Positions 1-6,484 of a stretch of DNA of 6,648 bases are shown here, in pieces. Source of the DNA: Planctomycetota bacterium (lineage in GTDB: Bacteria > Planctomycetota > UBA1135 > UBA2386). The notes beneath the pieces were generated by a model. That model did not search any database and was not told the DNA's origin. It saw only the letters and a list, made by a program, of their open reading frames with translations. Numbering within the stretch: position 1 is the first letter of the stretch; every line of letters begins with the position of its first letter. The translations under genes were made by a program, and so were the position numbers. The stretch lies in assembly GCA_003235605.1 (NCBI GenBank), contig QJVU01000564.1, forward strand, positions 1 to 6,648, in the 5' to 3' direction.

Positions 1-432
1 GCTCTTGTAGTATTGCGTTGCCAGGATCTGCTGGTAGAAGCGCAGACCCACCAACTGCGATGCGTTCGGGATCTTGAACGACATCTGCAGGTATGGGCTG
101 GTGGTCCCCGAGGGCACGGGTGTCAGGATCTCCGCCGACGTGAGCACGGTGCCCAGCCCTGGAATCGTCACCTTGGGGTTGGTCAGGCCAGTGGCAAGAA
201 GGTAGTAGGTTCTGGTTTGGGACTGGGAAGGAAACCCATCGGGGACCAGGACCTTGAACGTCGTGCCCAGCTTCGGCAGGTTCGCGGCGGTCAGCGGCTC
301 GCGGTAAGCCCAGGCGGGCGCGGTGTAGGTGTAGCTCGCTGTCTGCGCAGATAGCGGCAGGGCGAACATCAGGACGATGCCGGCGAGGATGGACGAAGGC
401 GGCGGAAGGTGCGGACGGTGGTTGGGTGACAT
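1..432 (-). CDS. Secreted protein of unknown function, N-terminal part (runs off left edge)
   Basis: An open frame reads leftward from ATG at 432-430 and stays open for 144 codons to the window edge, so the C-terminus is missing. AAGGAA at 442-437 is a good ribosome binding site 4 nt before the ATG and supports this start. Residues 1-14 are basic and proline-rich; residues 15-28 are hydrophobic (ILAGIVLMFALPLS) with likely signal peptidase I cleavage near SAQ-TA at 29-32. The mature part is rich in Thr, Pro, Tyr and Val and looks like an all-beta fold. It contains YYLLATGLTNPKVTIPGLGT (about 73-92) and SFKIPNASQLVGLRFYQQ (about 119-136). The second motif resembles SFNIPKINLPSAVGLVFHHA in the tail of the propeller protein at 741-3491, suggesting related beta-sandwich modules. 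Third codon positions are strongly GC-rich. I recognise the style from planctomycete secreted proteins but know no function. It is transcribed divergently from the propeller gene. Confidence 0.82.
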   Translation of the reverse strand, partial: MSPNHRPHLPPPSSILAGIVLMFALPLSAQTASYTYTAPAWAYREPLTAANLPKLGTTFKVLVPDGFPSQSQTRTYYLLATGLTNPKVTIPGLGTVLTSAEILTPVPSGTTSPYLQMSFKIPNASQLVGLRFYQQILATQYYKS

Positions 433-436
433 GTGA

Positions 437-442
437 TTCCTT
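437..442 (-). promoter_or_regulatory. Ribosome binding site of the left-edge gene
   Basis: Read on the minus strand this is AAGGAA, separated by TCAC from the ATG at 432-430. It is the clearest Shine-Dalgarno match in the window and fixes the start of the left-edge secreted protein. Confidence 0.6.
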
Positions 443-458
443 GGGTTGGACAGGCGTT

Positions 459-479
459 TCGCGCCACCGAACGGCGCGA
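459..479. repeat. Perfect 7-bp inverted repeat (hairpin or operator candidate)
   Basis: TCGCGCC (459-465) is followed by the 7-nt spacer ACCGAAC and then GGCGCGA (473-479), a perfect 7-bp inverted repeat. It sits 26 nt upstream of the left gene's ATG, so it could fold as a 5'-UTR hairpin in that transcript or act as a binding site for a dimeric regulator in the shared intergenic region. In GC-rich DNA a 7-bp match can arise by chance. Confidence 0.4.
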
Positions 480-728
480 CTTCCACAACCGCGGCAGGAG
501 CGCGTCGGGACGAAGTCTTTTGTTGGCCCGGCCTCGAGTAGTGCCCCGGCGGAAGAAAACCCGCGCCTTCTTTTCGCACCGCGACCTGCGATGCCGTGAT
601 TGAGGGATCTCCGAATCCGCCTGCGAGCCGCATTCCGCGTCTGGCCGGAGGTCTCCTGGGATACCATGGAGCCTCGGTCCGACCAGCGGACCCAGGTCTG
701 GGGTAGTCGGTTCTCTGCTTGTTGGCCC

Positions 729-732
729 AAGG
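729..732 (+). promoter_or_regulatory. Probable ribosome binding site (AAGG) for the propeller gene
   Basis: AAGG lies 8 nt before the ATG at 741. It is short, but its spacing supports 741 as the start over the upstream in-frame TTG at 600 or ATG at 666. The GGAGG at 647-651 ahead of 666 is stronger but sits 14 nt away, too far for a typical site. Confidence 0.4.
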
Positions 733-740
733 CCACTTCC

Positions 741-3491
741 ATGCGAGCTCTCACGGTTGTCACGCTTCTGCTCGTTCCGGCTGTTGTTCTACCTGTGCTG
801 TCGGTGTCGGACTCGAGAGGGTTGAGCAACGCCGGGCCCAAGACCCTCACCCCGAGGGCAGCGCGCCTGCTCCAAGGCAGCGCGTCTCCTTTCGTGCCCA
901 ATCTGGGCCAGTGGCGCCACCAGGGGAGGTTCATCCACCGCGCCGGTCCGATGACCGTGTTCCTGGAAGACCGGGGCTGGGTCCTGAATCTAGTGGAGCG
1001 GCCGGCCAGGACCAGGCAGGCGCAACGCCGGGCCTTTGCCATGCATCGGGGGATGCCCACAGATGACGAGGTCGAACAGCAGGTCCGCGGTGTTGGTCTC
1101 CGCATGACCTTCGAAGGCGATGCCCATGTTCCGGAGGTCCTCGGTGAGCAGCGGCTGCCGGGGCACCACAACTACTTCCTTGGCAACGACCCGAGCCGCT
1201 GGCGCACCGGCGTGCCGCTCTTTGCTTCGGTCCGCTACCTGGATCTCTATCCGGGCATCGACCTCAGGCTGCGCGAGGTGAACGGAGTCCCGGAGTACGA
1301 CCTGCTGCTCGAGCCAGGCGCCGACCTCACGGCCGTGAGCGTGCGTGTCGAGGGTGGGCAGGGCCTTTCGATCGCCGCCGACGGCTCGCTGGTCATCGAG
1401 ACGGCGCTCGGGCCCTTGACACAGCCCAGGCCCAGGACCTTCGAAGTGGGCAGGGACGGCAGGAAGCGGGAGGTGGCCTGCCAGTTCACGTTGCTTGGCC
1501 CCGACCGGTTCGGGTTCCTGGCCCCCGGTTGGACCGGCGGCACCAGCCTCACCATCGACCCGGGGTTGATCTGGTCGACTCTTCTGGGTGGGGACGCTGA
1601 CGACGGCCCGTTCACGATCTTCGTCGACGCCAAGGGAATCGTGACGCTGGGGGGTTACACCGACTCATCAGGTTTCCCGCCAACCACCGGTACGTACGAC
1701 ACGAAGTTGACTGGCAAGAGGGAGGGATGGATCAGCCGTCTGGATCCCGGCAGAACCGGCAGTGCGCAGCTTGTCTACTCCACGTTTCTGGGAGGAAGCT
1801 GCGGCGAACGGGTCGCAGCGATCTCCGTCGACAACAACGGGGTGGTGACGGCGGCAGGCACCACTCTCTCCATGGACTTCCCGTGGACCAAAGGCGCCTA
1901 CAACACCACCTTTGGAGGCAGTACTTGCAATTACCGGATCGTCGCCGACGGCTTCATCACCCGTCTGGATCCGAGCAAGCAGGGGGCTGAACAGCTGCTC
2001 TATTCCACCTCACTGCGAGGGACAAGTGCTGAGGAGATTCGCCGGCTCTCTGTTGACGCCAGCGGCGTCGTGACTGTGGCAGGGATCACCTTTTCCTCGG
2101 ACTTCCCAACGACCAGCGGTGCCTACGGGACGATGTACAGAAACAACGCCTCAACACCAACGGCAGACGTCTTTGTCAGCCAACTGGATCCGCGCAAGAC
2201 CGGGACTGACCAGCTTGTCTACTCCACGTTCCTGGGAGGAGGGGCTGGAGACCAGTTGTCGGAGCTCTTCGTTGAGCCCAACGGAGTCATCACCGTTGCG
2301 GGTTCCACGACGTCGACGAACTTCCCGACGACCAACGGCGCCTACGACACGACGCCGAACGGCGGAATCGACGCCTTCGTCAGCCAGCTGGATCCAAGCA
2401 AGCCCGCAACCTCCCAGCTTGTCTACTCCACCTACCTGGGAGGCTCCACCAGCGAGGAGATTCTCGGGCTGGTTGTCGATGCCAAGCGGAACGTGATCGT
2501 CACGGGCTGGACCGCTTCCAGCGACTTTCCCTTTACCACGAACGCCTACGACACGACCTATAATGGCTTGGGCTCTCTGGCTCCCGGCGGCGACGCCTTC
2601 GTCAGCCGCCTGATTCCGCGAGGTCTCGGAAAGAAGGGGCTCACGTACTCGACGTTCCTGGGGGGAAAACAGGACGAAGGGGGGATCGGACTCTCTGTCG
2701 ATGCGAGCGGGCAGGTGGTGACCGTGTTGGGGGGGACCTTCTCCGCAACCACCGACGGCTTTCCGACGACAGGCGGCGCCTACGACACGACGTACAACGG
2801 TGGCCTGGATGTCTTCGTCAGCCGACTGGATTTGCGCAAGACCCGGACCGCACAGCTGATCTACTCCACGTACCTGGGAGGGGACCGTTGGGACCAGCCG
2901 GGCTTTGGGCTCTACGTGGATCCCAGCGGTGTGGCGACCGTGGCGGGGTTCACGATCTCGCCCAACTTCCCGACGACCAACGGCGCCTACGACACGACCT
3001 ACAACGGCGGCAGCCCCAAGCCGCCCGTTCCGCCCACCTTCCAGCCCATCGGCGATGTCTTCGTCAGCCGTCTCGACATGGGCGTGGCATTCTACGGCGA
3101 CCTGTACGAGGTTTCGCTCGGCACCGGCGGCACCCAGAAGCTCACGGTGAACGCGGGGCAGGCGCATGCGGGCAGGTCGTACTGGATCTTCGGCTCGGTG
3201 ACAGGCACGACTCCCGGCGTGACCCTGGGATCGGCGATCGGACCGGTGCACATCCCGCTGAATCCGGACCCCTGGACGGACTACACGATCGCGCTGGCGA
3301 ACACCTCCATCCTGGCGAACACCAAGGGAACGCTCGATGCATCGGGCACCAGCCAGGCGTCCTTCAACATCCCGAAGATCAACCTGCCCAGTGCCGTCGG
3401 CCTGGTCTTCCACCATGCCTACCTGGTCTACGACCAGAACAACAACTTCTACATGGCCAGCAACCCGGTGCCGCTGACGCTGACGAAGTGA
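741..3491 (+). CDS. Exported DUF7948/SBBP-repeat beta-propeller protein with planctomycete-type C-terminal tail
   Basis: This gene encodes a 916-residue protein. I chose ATG 741 because it starts a textbook signal peptide (MRALTVVTLLLVPAVVLPVL, cleavage near residue 22-24); the frame is open upstream to TTG 600. Residues about 50-275 match the DUF7948 N-terminal domain of SBBP proteins: FVPNLGQW (51-58), NYFLGNDPSRW (144-154), YPGIDL (170-175), EYDLLLEPGAD (185-195) and IDPGL (272-276). Residues about 278-779 hold seven SBBP units, each beginning with a [YW]ST.LGG-type motif (278, 346, 421, 494, 562, 636, 708), continuing through an FPTT.GAYDTT-type motif and ending in S[RQ]LDP or a variant. 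Seven blades would make one closed propeller. Residues about 783-916 form a separate beta-rich tail (GTGGTQKLTVNAGQAHAG, then GLVFHHAYLVYD and SNPVPLTL) that I recall from planctomycete secreted proteins. A surface binding or structural role is inferred; no catalytic motif is visible. The third unit is degenerate (YSTSLRG). Confidence 0.92.
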   Translation: MRALTVVTLLLVPAVVLPVLSVSDSRGLSNAGPKTLTPRAARLLQGSASPFVPNLGQWRHQGRFIHRAGPMTVFLEDRGWVLNLVERPARTRQAQRRAFAMHRGMPTDDEVEQQVRGVGLRMTFEGDAHVPEVLGEQRLPGHHNYFLGNDPSRWRTGVPLFASVRYLDLYPGIDLRLREVNGVPEYDLLLEPGADLTAVSVRVEGGQGLSIAADGSLVIETALGPLTQPRPRTFEVGRDGRKREVACQFTLLGPDRFGFLAPGWTGGTSLTIDPGLIWSTLLGGDADDGPFTIFVDAKGIVTLGGYTDSSGFPPTTGTYDTKLTGKREGWISRLDPGRTGSAQLVYSTFLGGSCGERVAAISVDNNGVVTAAGTTLSMDFPWTKGAYNTTFGGSTCNYRIVADGFITRLDPSKQGAEQLLYSTSLRGTSAEEIRRLSVDASGVVTVAGITFSSDFPTTSGAYGTMYRNNASTPTADVFVSQLDPRKTGTDQLVYSTFLGGGAGDQLSELFVEPNGVITVAGSTTSTNFPTTNGAYDTTPNGGIDAFVSQLDPSKPATSQLVYSTYLGGSTSEEILGLVVDAKRNVIVTGWTASSDFPFTTNAYDTTYNGLGSLAPGGDAFVSRLIPRGLGKKGLTYSTFLGGKQDEGGIGLSVDASGQVVTVLGGTFSATTDGFPTTGGAYDTTYNGGLDVFVSRLDLRKTRTAQLIYSTYLGGDRWDQPGFGLYVDPSGVATVAGFTISPNFPTTNGAYDTTYNGGSPKPPVPPTFQPIGDVFVSRLDMGVAFYGDLYEVSLGTGGTQKLTVNAGQAHAGRSYWIFGSVTGTTPGVTLGSAIGPVHIPLNPDPWTDYTIALANTSILANTKGTLDASGTSQASFNIPKINLPSAVGLVFHHAYLVYDQNNNFYMASNPVPLTLTK
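1572..3077 (+). repeat. Seven in-frame SBBP repeat units of about 216 bp
   Basis: The [YW]ST.LGG codons begin at 1572, 1776, 2001, 2220, 2424, 2646 and 2862, giving unit lengths of 68, 75, 73, 68, 74 and 72 codons. Some units are nearly identical at DNA level: the block encoding NFPTTNGAYDTT is identical over 35 nt at 2319-2353 and 2964-2998, including every synonymous position. The CTTGTCTACTCCAC core before LGG recurs at about 1770, 2214 and 2418. This points to internal duplication or gene conversion. Confidence 0.85.
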
Positions 3492-3508
3492 TACGGAAAG
3501 TGATACGG
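3486..3508 (+). repeat. Direct repeat AAGTGATACGG x2 spanning the stop codon
   Basis: AAGTGATACGG occurs at 3486-3496 and again at 3498-3508, a 12-nt period. The first copy contains the last Lys codon and the TGA stop (3489-3491) of the propeller gene. TACGG recurs at 3522-3526 inside the following hairpin. The coding sequence just before also has a short CTGACG duplication. Confidence 0.7.
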
Positions 3509-3520
3509 GGTGAAATGATC

Positions 3521-3541
3521 GTACGGAGCCAGGCTCCGTAC
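3521..3541. terminator. Hairpin between convergent stop codons (terminator-like, no T tract)
   Basis: GTACGGAGCC (3521-3530), a single A, then GGCTCCGTAC (3532-3541) form a perfect inverted repeat. As RNA this gives a 9-bp GC-rich stem with a CAG loop. It is 30 nt after the TGA of the propeller gene and 6 nt beyond the minus-strand TAG at 3549-3547, where a bidirectional terminator would sit. No run of T follows on the plus strand; on the minus strand only a short ATTT follows, so intrinsic termination is uncertain. It could also be a mobile or REP-like palindrome. Confidence 0.55.
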
Positions 3542-3546
3542 ACGCG

Positions 3547-3909
3547 CTAGTGGATCGTGATGTTGCCCTTGAGCAGCGGTGCGAAGGTGGCGGGGGGCGG
3601 CTGCCCGATGAGCGCGATGATCTGCTGTATGGTCAGGTTCCCGAAGGCCAGCGGGGCGGCTCCTTTCTCCCGCTTCGTTTGAGCCGCATGTCGTTCCGTG
3701 ACCCATTCGGTCGGCCAGCCGAGACGCTGCTGGAAGAACTCGCGTTGGTTGCCATGGTGATCGCGGCGGAGGACATCGAGTTGGAGATGGAGCCTGATAT
3801 CCTCGAGCAGAAAGGGGCGACTAGCACCCAGTCGTCTTCGTGCGTCTGGTCGCTCCTTCCGAGAGGACGCTGGGTGGTGGTGGTCGCAGCTCCCACTACT
3901 ACAACGGAG
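3547..3909 (-). pseudogene. Open minus-strand stretch with coding-like 3' end but no usual start; possible gene remnant
   Basis: On the minus strand the frame is open for 120 codons from just after the TAA of the upstream gene (3912-3910) to TAG at 3549-3547. No ATG, GTG or TTG occurs in it; CTG codons do. The last 37 codons (3550-3660) look coding: 35 have G or C at the third position, and the peptide is hydrophobic and orderly (AFGNLTIQQIIALIGQ, then TFAPLLKGNITIH). Codons in 3721-3780 are moderately coding-like (LDVLRRDHHGNQREFFQQRL); those beyond about 3815 are not. The hairpin at 3521-3541 just past the TAG fits a true gene end. It could be the 3' remnant of a lost gene, a frameshifted small gene, or noncoding sequence. 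I recognise no family. The opposite strand is also open here with a coding-like base pattern over about 3721-3820, so strand is uncertain. Confidence 0.3.
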
Positions 3910-6264
3910 TTACTTGCTCCCCTGGATCTTAAAGCGAAAGGACCCGGTCCCTGTGCGGATGACGACCCAGGCCTCCTGTCGTCCGTTGTCCTTGGGTCGG
4001 AATCGGATGAGGAAGGGGGACGTGGCCCGGCTGCCCAGCTGTCTTTCCGGCTTCTCCAGGATCTGGAAGCTCTTGGCTTGCTCGCCTTCGAGATGAATCG
4101 GGTTCCTCGCATCGAGAGTGAGCTGTTCCTCACCGGCGTTGATGACGACGAACCGCCGGGTCATGGAGGTTTGATCACCCAGGCTGCCGAAGTCCGTGTG
4201 GTCGAAGAGGCTCGGGGTCTCGTCCGACGCATCGATCCCCACTCCGTTGCCCTCGACGGAGAGACCGGCGGGGCGAGCGCGAGGCGCGGCCGACGTGACC
4301 AGGATCGCCAGCGTCTCGCTGTCGGTCTCCTTGCCGCTGCCGACAGTGAGCCGGACCTCGTAGAGGCCAGGCGTGTCGAACGTGTGCTCGCAGTCCTTGC
4401 CCTCGTGCAGCTTGGCGGGTGGCGTGGCCTTGCGATTCAGCGCTGGCTTGTAGACGTCCCAGGTGGGCTTTGCCTTCATCCGCGGCACGATCGACTTCCT
4501 GGCGGAGAAGTGGACCTTCAGGGGCGCCTTGCCCACGAGCTTGTCGGCAGTGATCTGAGCCAGCAGTCGCGGCTTGCCGACGTGGATCTGGATCTGCTTG
4601 CCCGCGTAGCTGTTGCCGCTGGTGCCGTCCGACGCGATTATCGTCACGGTCCTGCTGCCAGCGGGTTCGTGCCGCGGACACTTCCAGGTGAAGGTCCCGC
4701 CCTTGATCTCGCCCACCTCGCCGGCCCGCTTGTAGAAGCGGACCGCGAAGCCCTCGGGATCGACGGCCTCCAGCGGAATCTGGATCGTCTTGCCGGGCCT
4801 GACGTACTGGTCCTGCAGGTCGAGCAGGACCGGGCGCCGATTGCCCGGCGCGAGGTCGAACTTGTAGCCATCGGGGCTGGCGCCGTTGGGCGGGATCTCG
4901 CCCTTCTTCCGGTAGATCGTGAGCAGGGCCGGATTGCTGTCGTAACGACCGTTGTTCGCGATCAGGGCGAGGACCGTGCGCCCCTCGGGCAAGGCGTCAT
5001 CCCAGGGAACCGTGACCAGATACTCCCCCGGCTTTCTCCCGTCCCCAAGGCGAAGCGCTCGGCTGCCGTAGAGGAGCTTGAAGCGCAGGGTGAGAGGCAG
5101 ACCCTGCAGGTCGTAGCTCTTGTTCGTCGAGAGCCGGACCTTCACTGTCTCGCCCTTCTCCTGGATGACAACTGCCGCCTTCAACAGCCCGTAGCGCTTG
5201 CTGCCACCCGCGACCTCCAGGATCTCGAAGCAGGCCTCGGGCAGGGCCACGTCCATGGAACGGGCGATCGCGATCATCCGGCGCATGTGTTCCAGGTCGT
5301 CGTACTGGTGGAAGGGCAGGCACATGTCGCCCCGGTCGATTCCCGCCGCCGAGTACTTCTCGGGGTAGAGCCGCCGATCACCGACCGACTTGTAGCAGAT
5401 GCGGTGCCTGAGCTCGTGGTCGTAGGGAACGTCGTAGGGCAGGGCTGCCTTCCACGTGTAGAGCATCGCCGCGGGATAGAGACCGTTGCGCTTGAGCAGC
5501 AGCTTGGTCTTCGGCGGCAGGTAACCACCGGCCACGATCATCTTGGTGATGGCCATCGTCTCGCTGTTGGACGAGCCCATGGAGTTGAACAGGGTGGGGC
5601 TGTGCGCGACGTAGAGGTCGCTCGTCTGTTCGGGGTTCTGGTCGACGAAGGACGCGTGAGCGGGTGAGCAGACGAGGAGATCGGCAAAGTAGAGCTTCTC
5701 GTAGCTCTCGGTCATCCTCAGTTCGTAGCCGTTGGTGATCGTGTGGGCCATCCCCGTGGTGCTCTGGTGGATGAAGTTGACCCCACACCGCGTCATCTCG
5801 CTCTTCCGCACGTCGACGAAGTGGATGATCTGATCGCGGATCGCGATCTTGCTCTTGTCCACGCCGCGCCAACTGGCCCGCACGTAGCCGTGCAGGCCCG
5901 ACCAGCTGCTGTAGACGTCATCCCAGATCCCCGCGAACTCCTGGCTCGGTGTCTTGGAGGCTCGGTACTGCACGAGGGGATCGCCGGACCTCTTCGGCAG
6001 GACGGGATAGATGCGCTTGTCTCGTGGCGGTGCGCTCAGGTCGATCTGCGTGGCCACGTCCTGCTTACCTTCGTGCTTCATCGAGGCCACACCCTTGACG
6101 CTCGTCTCGTCGTCCCGCCAGACCTTCCAGGTGGTGTTCTGGAAGTACGGATTGTGGATGGCGGACTTCGTTCCGGCGCTGCTCCCCTCCTGCACGGCGG
6201 CGAGAGCCAGCGAAGGGAGACAGAGCGGGGCGAGGAGGGCGGACAGGAGTTTCGCTGTGCGCAT
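3910..6264 (-). CDS. Exported multidomain protein: unrecognised N-terminal region, Ig/cadherin-like, PKD and choice-of-anchor D domains
   Basis: This gene encodes 784 residues when started at ATG 6264-6262. That start gives a canonical signal peptide (MRTAKLLSALLAPLCLPSLA, cleavage after about LALAA at 23). Residues about 32-455 match no family I recognise; they include IIHFVDVRKSEMTRCGVNF (146-164), DHELRHRICYKSVGDRR (282-298) and RGDMCLPFHQYDDLEHMRR (311-329). Residues about 478-562 resemble Ig/cadherin-like modules (RPGKTIQIPLEAVDPEGF; TFTWKCP; IIASDGT). Residues about 567-657 are PKD-like (GKAPLKVHFSA; HTFDTPGLYEVRLTV). Residues about 666-784 fit choice-of-anchor D, an ASH/HYDIN-like fold (FDHTDFGSLGD; FVVINAGEEQLTL; FLIRFRPKDNG). 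The mature protein has seven Cys. The C-terminal modules suggest extracellular display or matrix binding; the front part may carry the activity. It has no anchor segment. Its 3' end faces the propeller gene, so the two are not co-transcribed. The frame is open upstream to 6402, so the start is less certain than the product. Confidence 0.9.
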   Translation of the reverse strand: MRTAKLLSALLAPLCLPSLALAAVQEGSSAGTKSAIHNPYFQNTTWKVWRDDETSVKGVASMKHEGKQDVATQIDLSAPPRDKRIYPVLPKRSGDPLVQYRASKTPSQEFAGIWDDVYSSWSGLHGYVRASWRGVDKSKIAIRDQIIHFVDVRKSEMTRCGVNFIHQSTTGMAHTITNGYELRMTESYEKLYFADLLVCSPAHASFVDQNPEQTSDLYVAHSPTLFNSMGSSNSETMAITKMIVAGGYLPPKTKLLLKRNGLYPAAMLYTWKAALPYDVPYDHELRHRICYKSVGDRRLYPEKYSAAGIDRGDMCLPFHQYDDLEHMRRMIAIARSMDVALPEACFEILEVAGGSKRYGLLKAAVVIQEKGETVKVRLSTNKSYDLQGLPLTLRFKLLYGSRALRLGDGRKPGEYLVTVPWDDALPEGRTVLALIANNGRYDSNPALLTIYRKKGEIPPNGASPDGYKFDLAPGNRRPVLLDLQDQYVRPGKTIQIPLEAVDPEGFAVRFYKRAGEVGEIKGGTFTWKCPRHEPAGSRTVTIIASDGTSGNSYAGKQIQIHVGKPRLLAQITADKLVGKAPLKVHFSARKSIVPRMKAKPTWDVYKPALNRKATPPAKLHEGKDCEHTFDTPGLYEVRLTVGSGKETDSETLAILVTSAAPRARPAGLSVEGNGVGIDASDETPSLFDHTDFGSLGDQTSMTRRFVVINAGEEQLTLDARNPIHLEGEQAKSFQILEKPERQLGSRATSPFLIRFRPKDNGRQEAWVVIRTGTGSFRFKIQGSK

Positions 6265-6398
6265 GACGGGTCGAGCGCGGGCATCACCCAGGCGGGATGC
6301 GTTCCAGCCTACGCGCGGAGGCCATGGCTTGCGAACACTGCGCCTGTGGACGGTCACCGATGTCGCAGCTTCCGCGGCGGGCGCGCACCGCATTACGG

Positions 6399-6404
6399 CC
6401 ACCT
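6399..6404 (-). promoter_or_regulatory. Competing ribosome binding site (AGGTGG) for an alternative upstream start
   Basis: On the minus strand AGGTGG lies 5 nt before an in-frame ATG at 6393-6391, while the preferred ATG at 6264 has no visible Shine-Dalgarno match. Using 6393 would add 43 Arg- and Ala-rich residues before the signal peptide, unusual for an exported protein. I therefore prefer 6264. Confidence 0.3.
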
Positions 6405-6443
6405 GCCTTTTGACACCTTCATGCTACATTCGCCCCAGCTTCG

Positions 6444-6456
6444 ACTACGCCGTAGT
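6444..6456. promoter_or_regulatory. 13-nt palindrome, operator candidate
   Basis: ACTACG (6444-6449), a central C, then CGTAGT (6451-6456) form a perfect inverted repeat in the divergent region between the 784-residue gene and the ferritin-like gene, 71 nt before the latter's ATG. Its size and position suit a dimeric repressor or activator site, but nothing identifies the regulator. Confidence 0.35.
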
Positions 6457-6462
6457 GTGCGG

Positions 6463-6484
6463 CTTCCCCTCACCTTCCCCTCAC
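6463..6484. repeat. Tandem 11-bp direct repeat CTTCCCCTCAC x2
   Basis: CTTCCCCTCAC at 6463-6473 is repeated without gap at 6474-6484, ending 42 nt before the ATG of the ferritin-like gene. An 11-bp period places both copies on the same face of the helix, as expected for cooperative binding by a response regulator, but a slippage duplication in noncoding DNA would look the same. Confidence 0.5.

Larger units (their letters stand above)
433..740. other. Divergent intergenic region, 308 bp
   Basis: This lies between the starts of two divergently transcribed exported-protein genes and should hold both promoters. I find no convincing -35/-10 pair for either direction. It contains the ribosome binding site at 437-442 and the inverted repeat at 459-479. 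The plus frame of the propeller gene is open back to a TTG at 600, but that extension (residues rich in Arg, Trp and Ser) lies before a canonical signal peptide and is probably untranslated. TTGTTGGCCC occurs at 520-529 and again at 719-728, possibly by chance. Confidence 0.6.
3492..3909. other. Convergent intergenic region, 418 bp
   Basis: This lies between the stop of the propeller gene and the stop of the 784-residue minus-strand gene. It contains the second copy of the stop-codon repeat, the hairpin at 3521-3541 and a minus-strand open stretch ending at 3547. A GGT microrepeat (four units, 3873-3884) lies near the right side. I see no tRNA or other structured RNA. Confidence 0.6.

Noticed and set aside
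13..354. A 113-codon plus-strand frame at the left end
   Set aside because: It is antisense to the left-edge gene, which has a signal peptide, a good ribosome binding site and GC-rich third codon positions.
541..580. GAAGAAAA ... CTTCTTTTC as a possible inverted repeat
   Set aside because: Only four base pairs can form (GAAG/CTTC); the rest is purine/pyrimidine run similarity, not complementarity.
600..740. N-terminal extension of the propeller gene from TTG 600
   Set aside because: It would put 47 non-signal-like residues ahead of a complete signal peptide starting at ATG 741, and no suitable ribosome binding site precedes 600.
2151..3416. A 421-codon minus-strand open frame
   Set aside because: It is the antisense shadow of the SBBP propeller repeats; its Arg/Gly/Val-rich composition repeats with the blades and has no independent support.
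3873..3884. GGT microrepeat (four units)
   Set aside because: It is too short to be more than composition noise, and no gene or regulatory context makes it meaningful.
3550..5667. A 705-codon plus-strand open frame
   Set aside because: It lies almost entirely antisense to the 784-residue gene, which has a signal peptide and recognisable PKD and choice-of-anchor D domains. Long antisense frames are expected in GC-rich coding DNA and this one has no recognisable domain. Its first ~90 codons fall in the intergenic gap and leave strand uncertain there only.
6410..6430. TTGACA (6410-6415) followed by TACATT (6425-6430), promoter-like boxes on the plus strand
   Set aside because: The boxes are only 9 nt apart, far from the usual 16-18 nt, and no alternative -10 lies at correct spacing.
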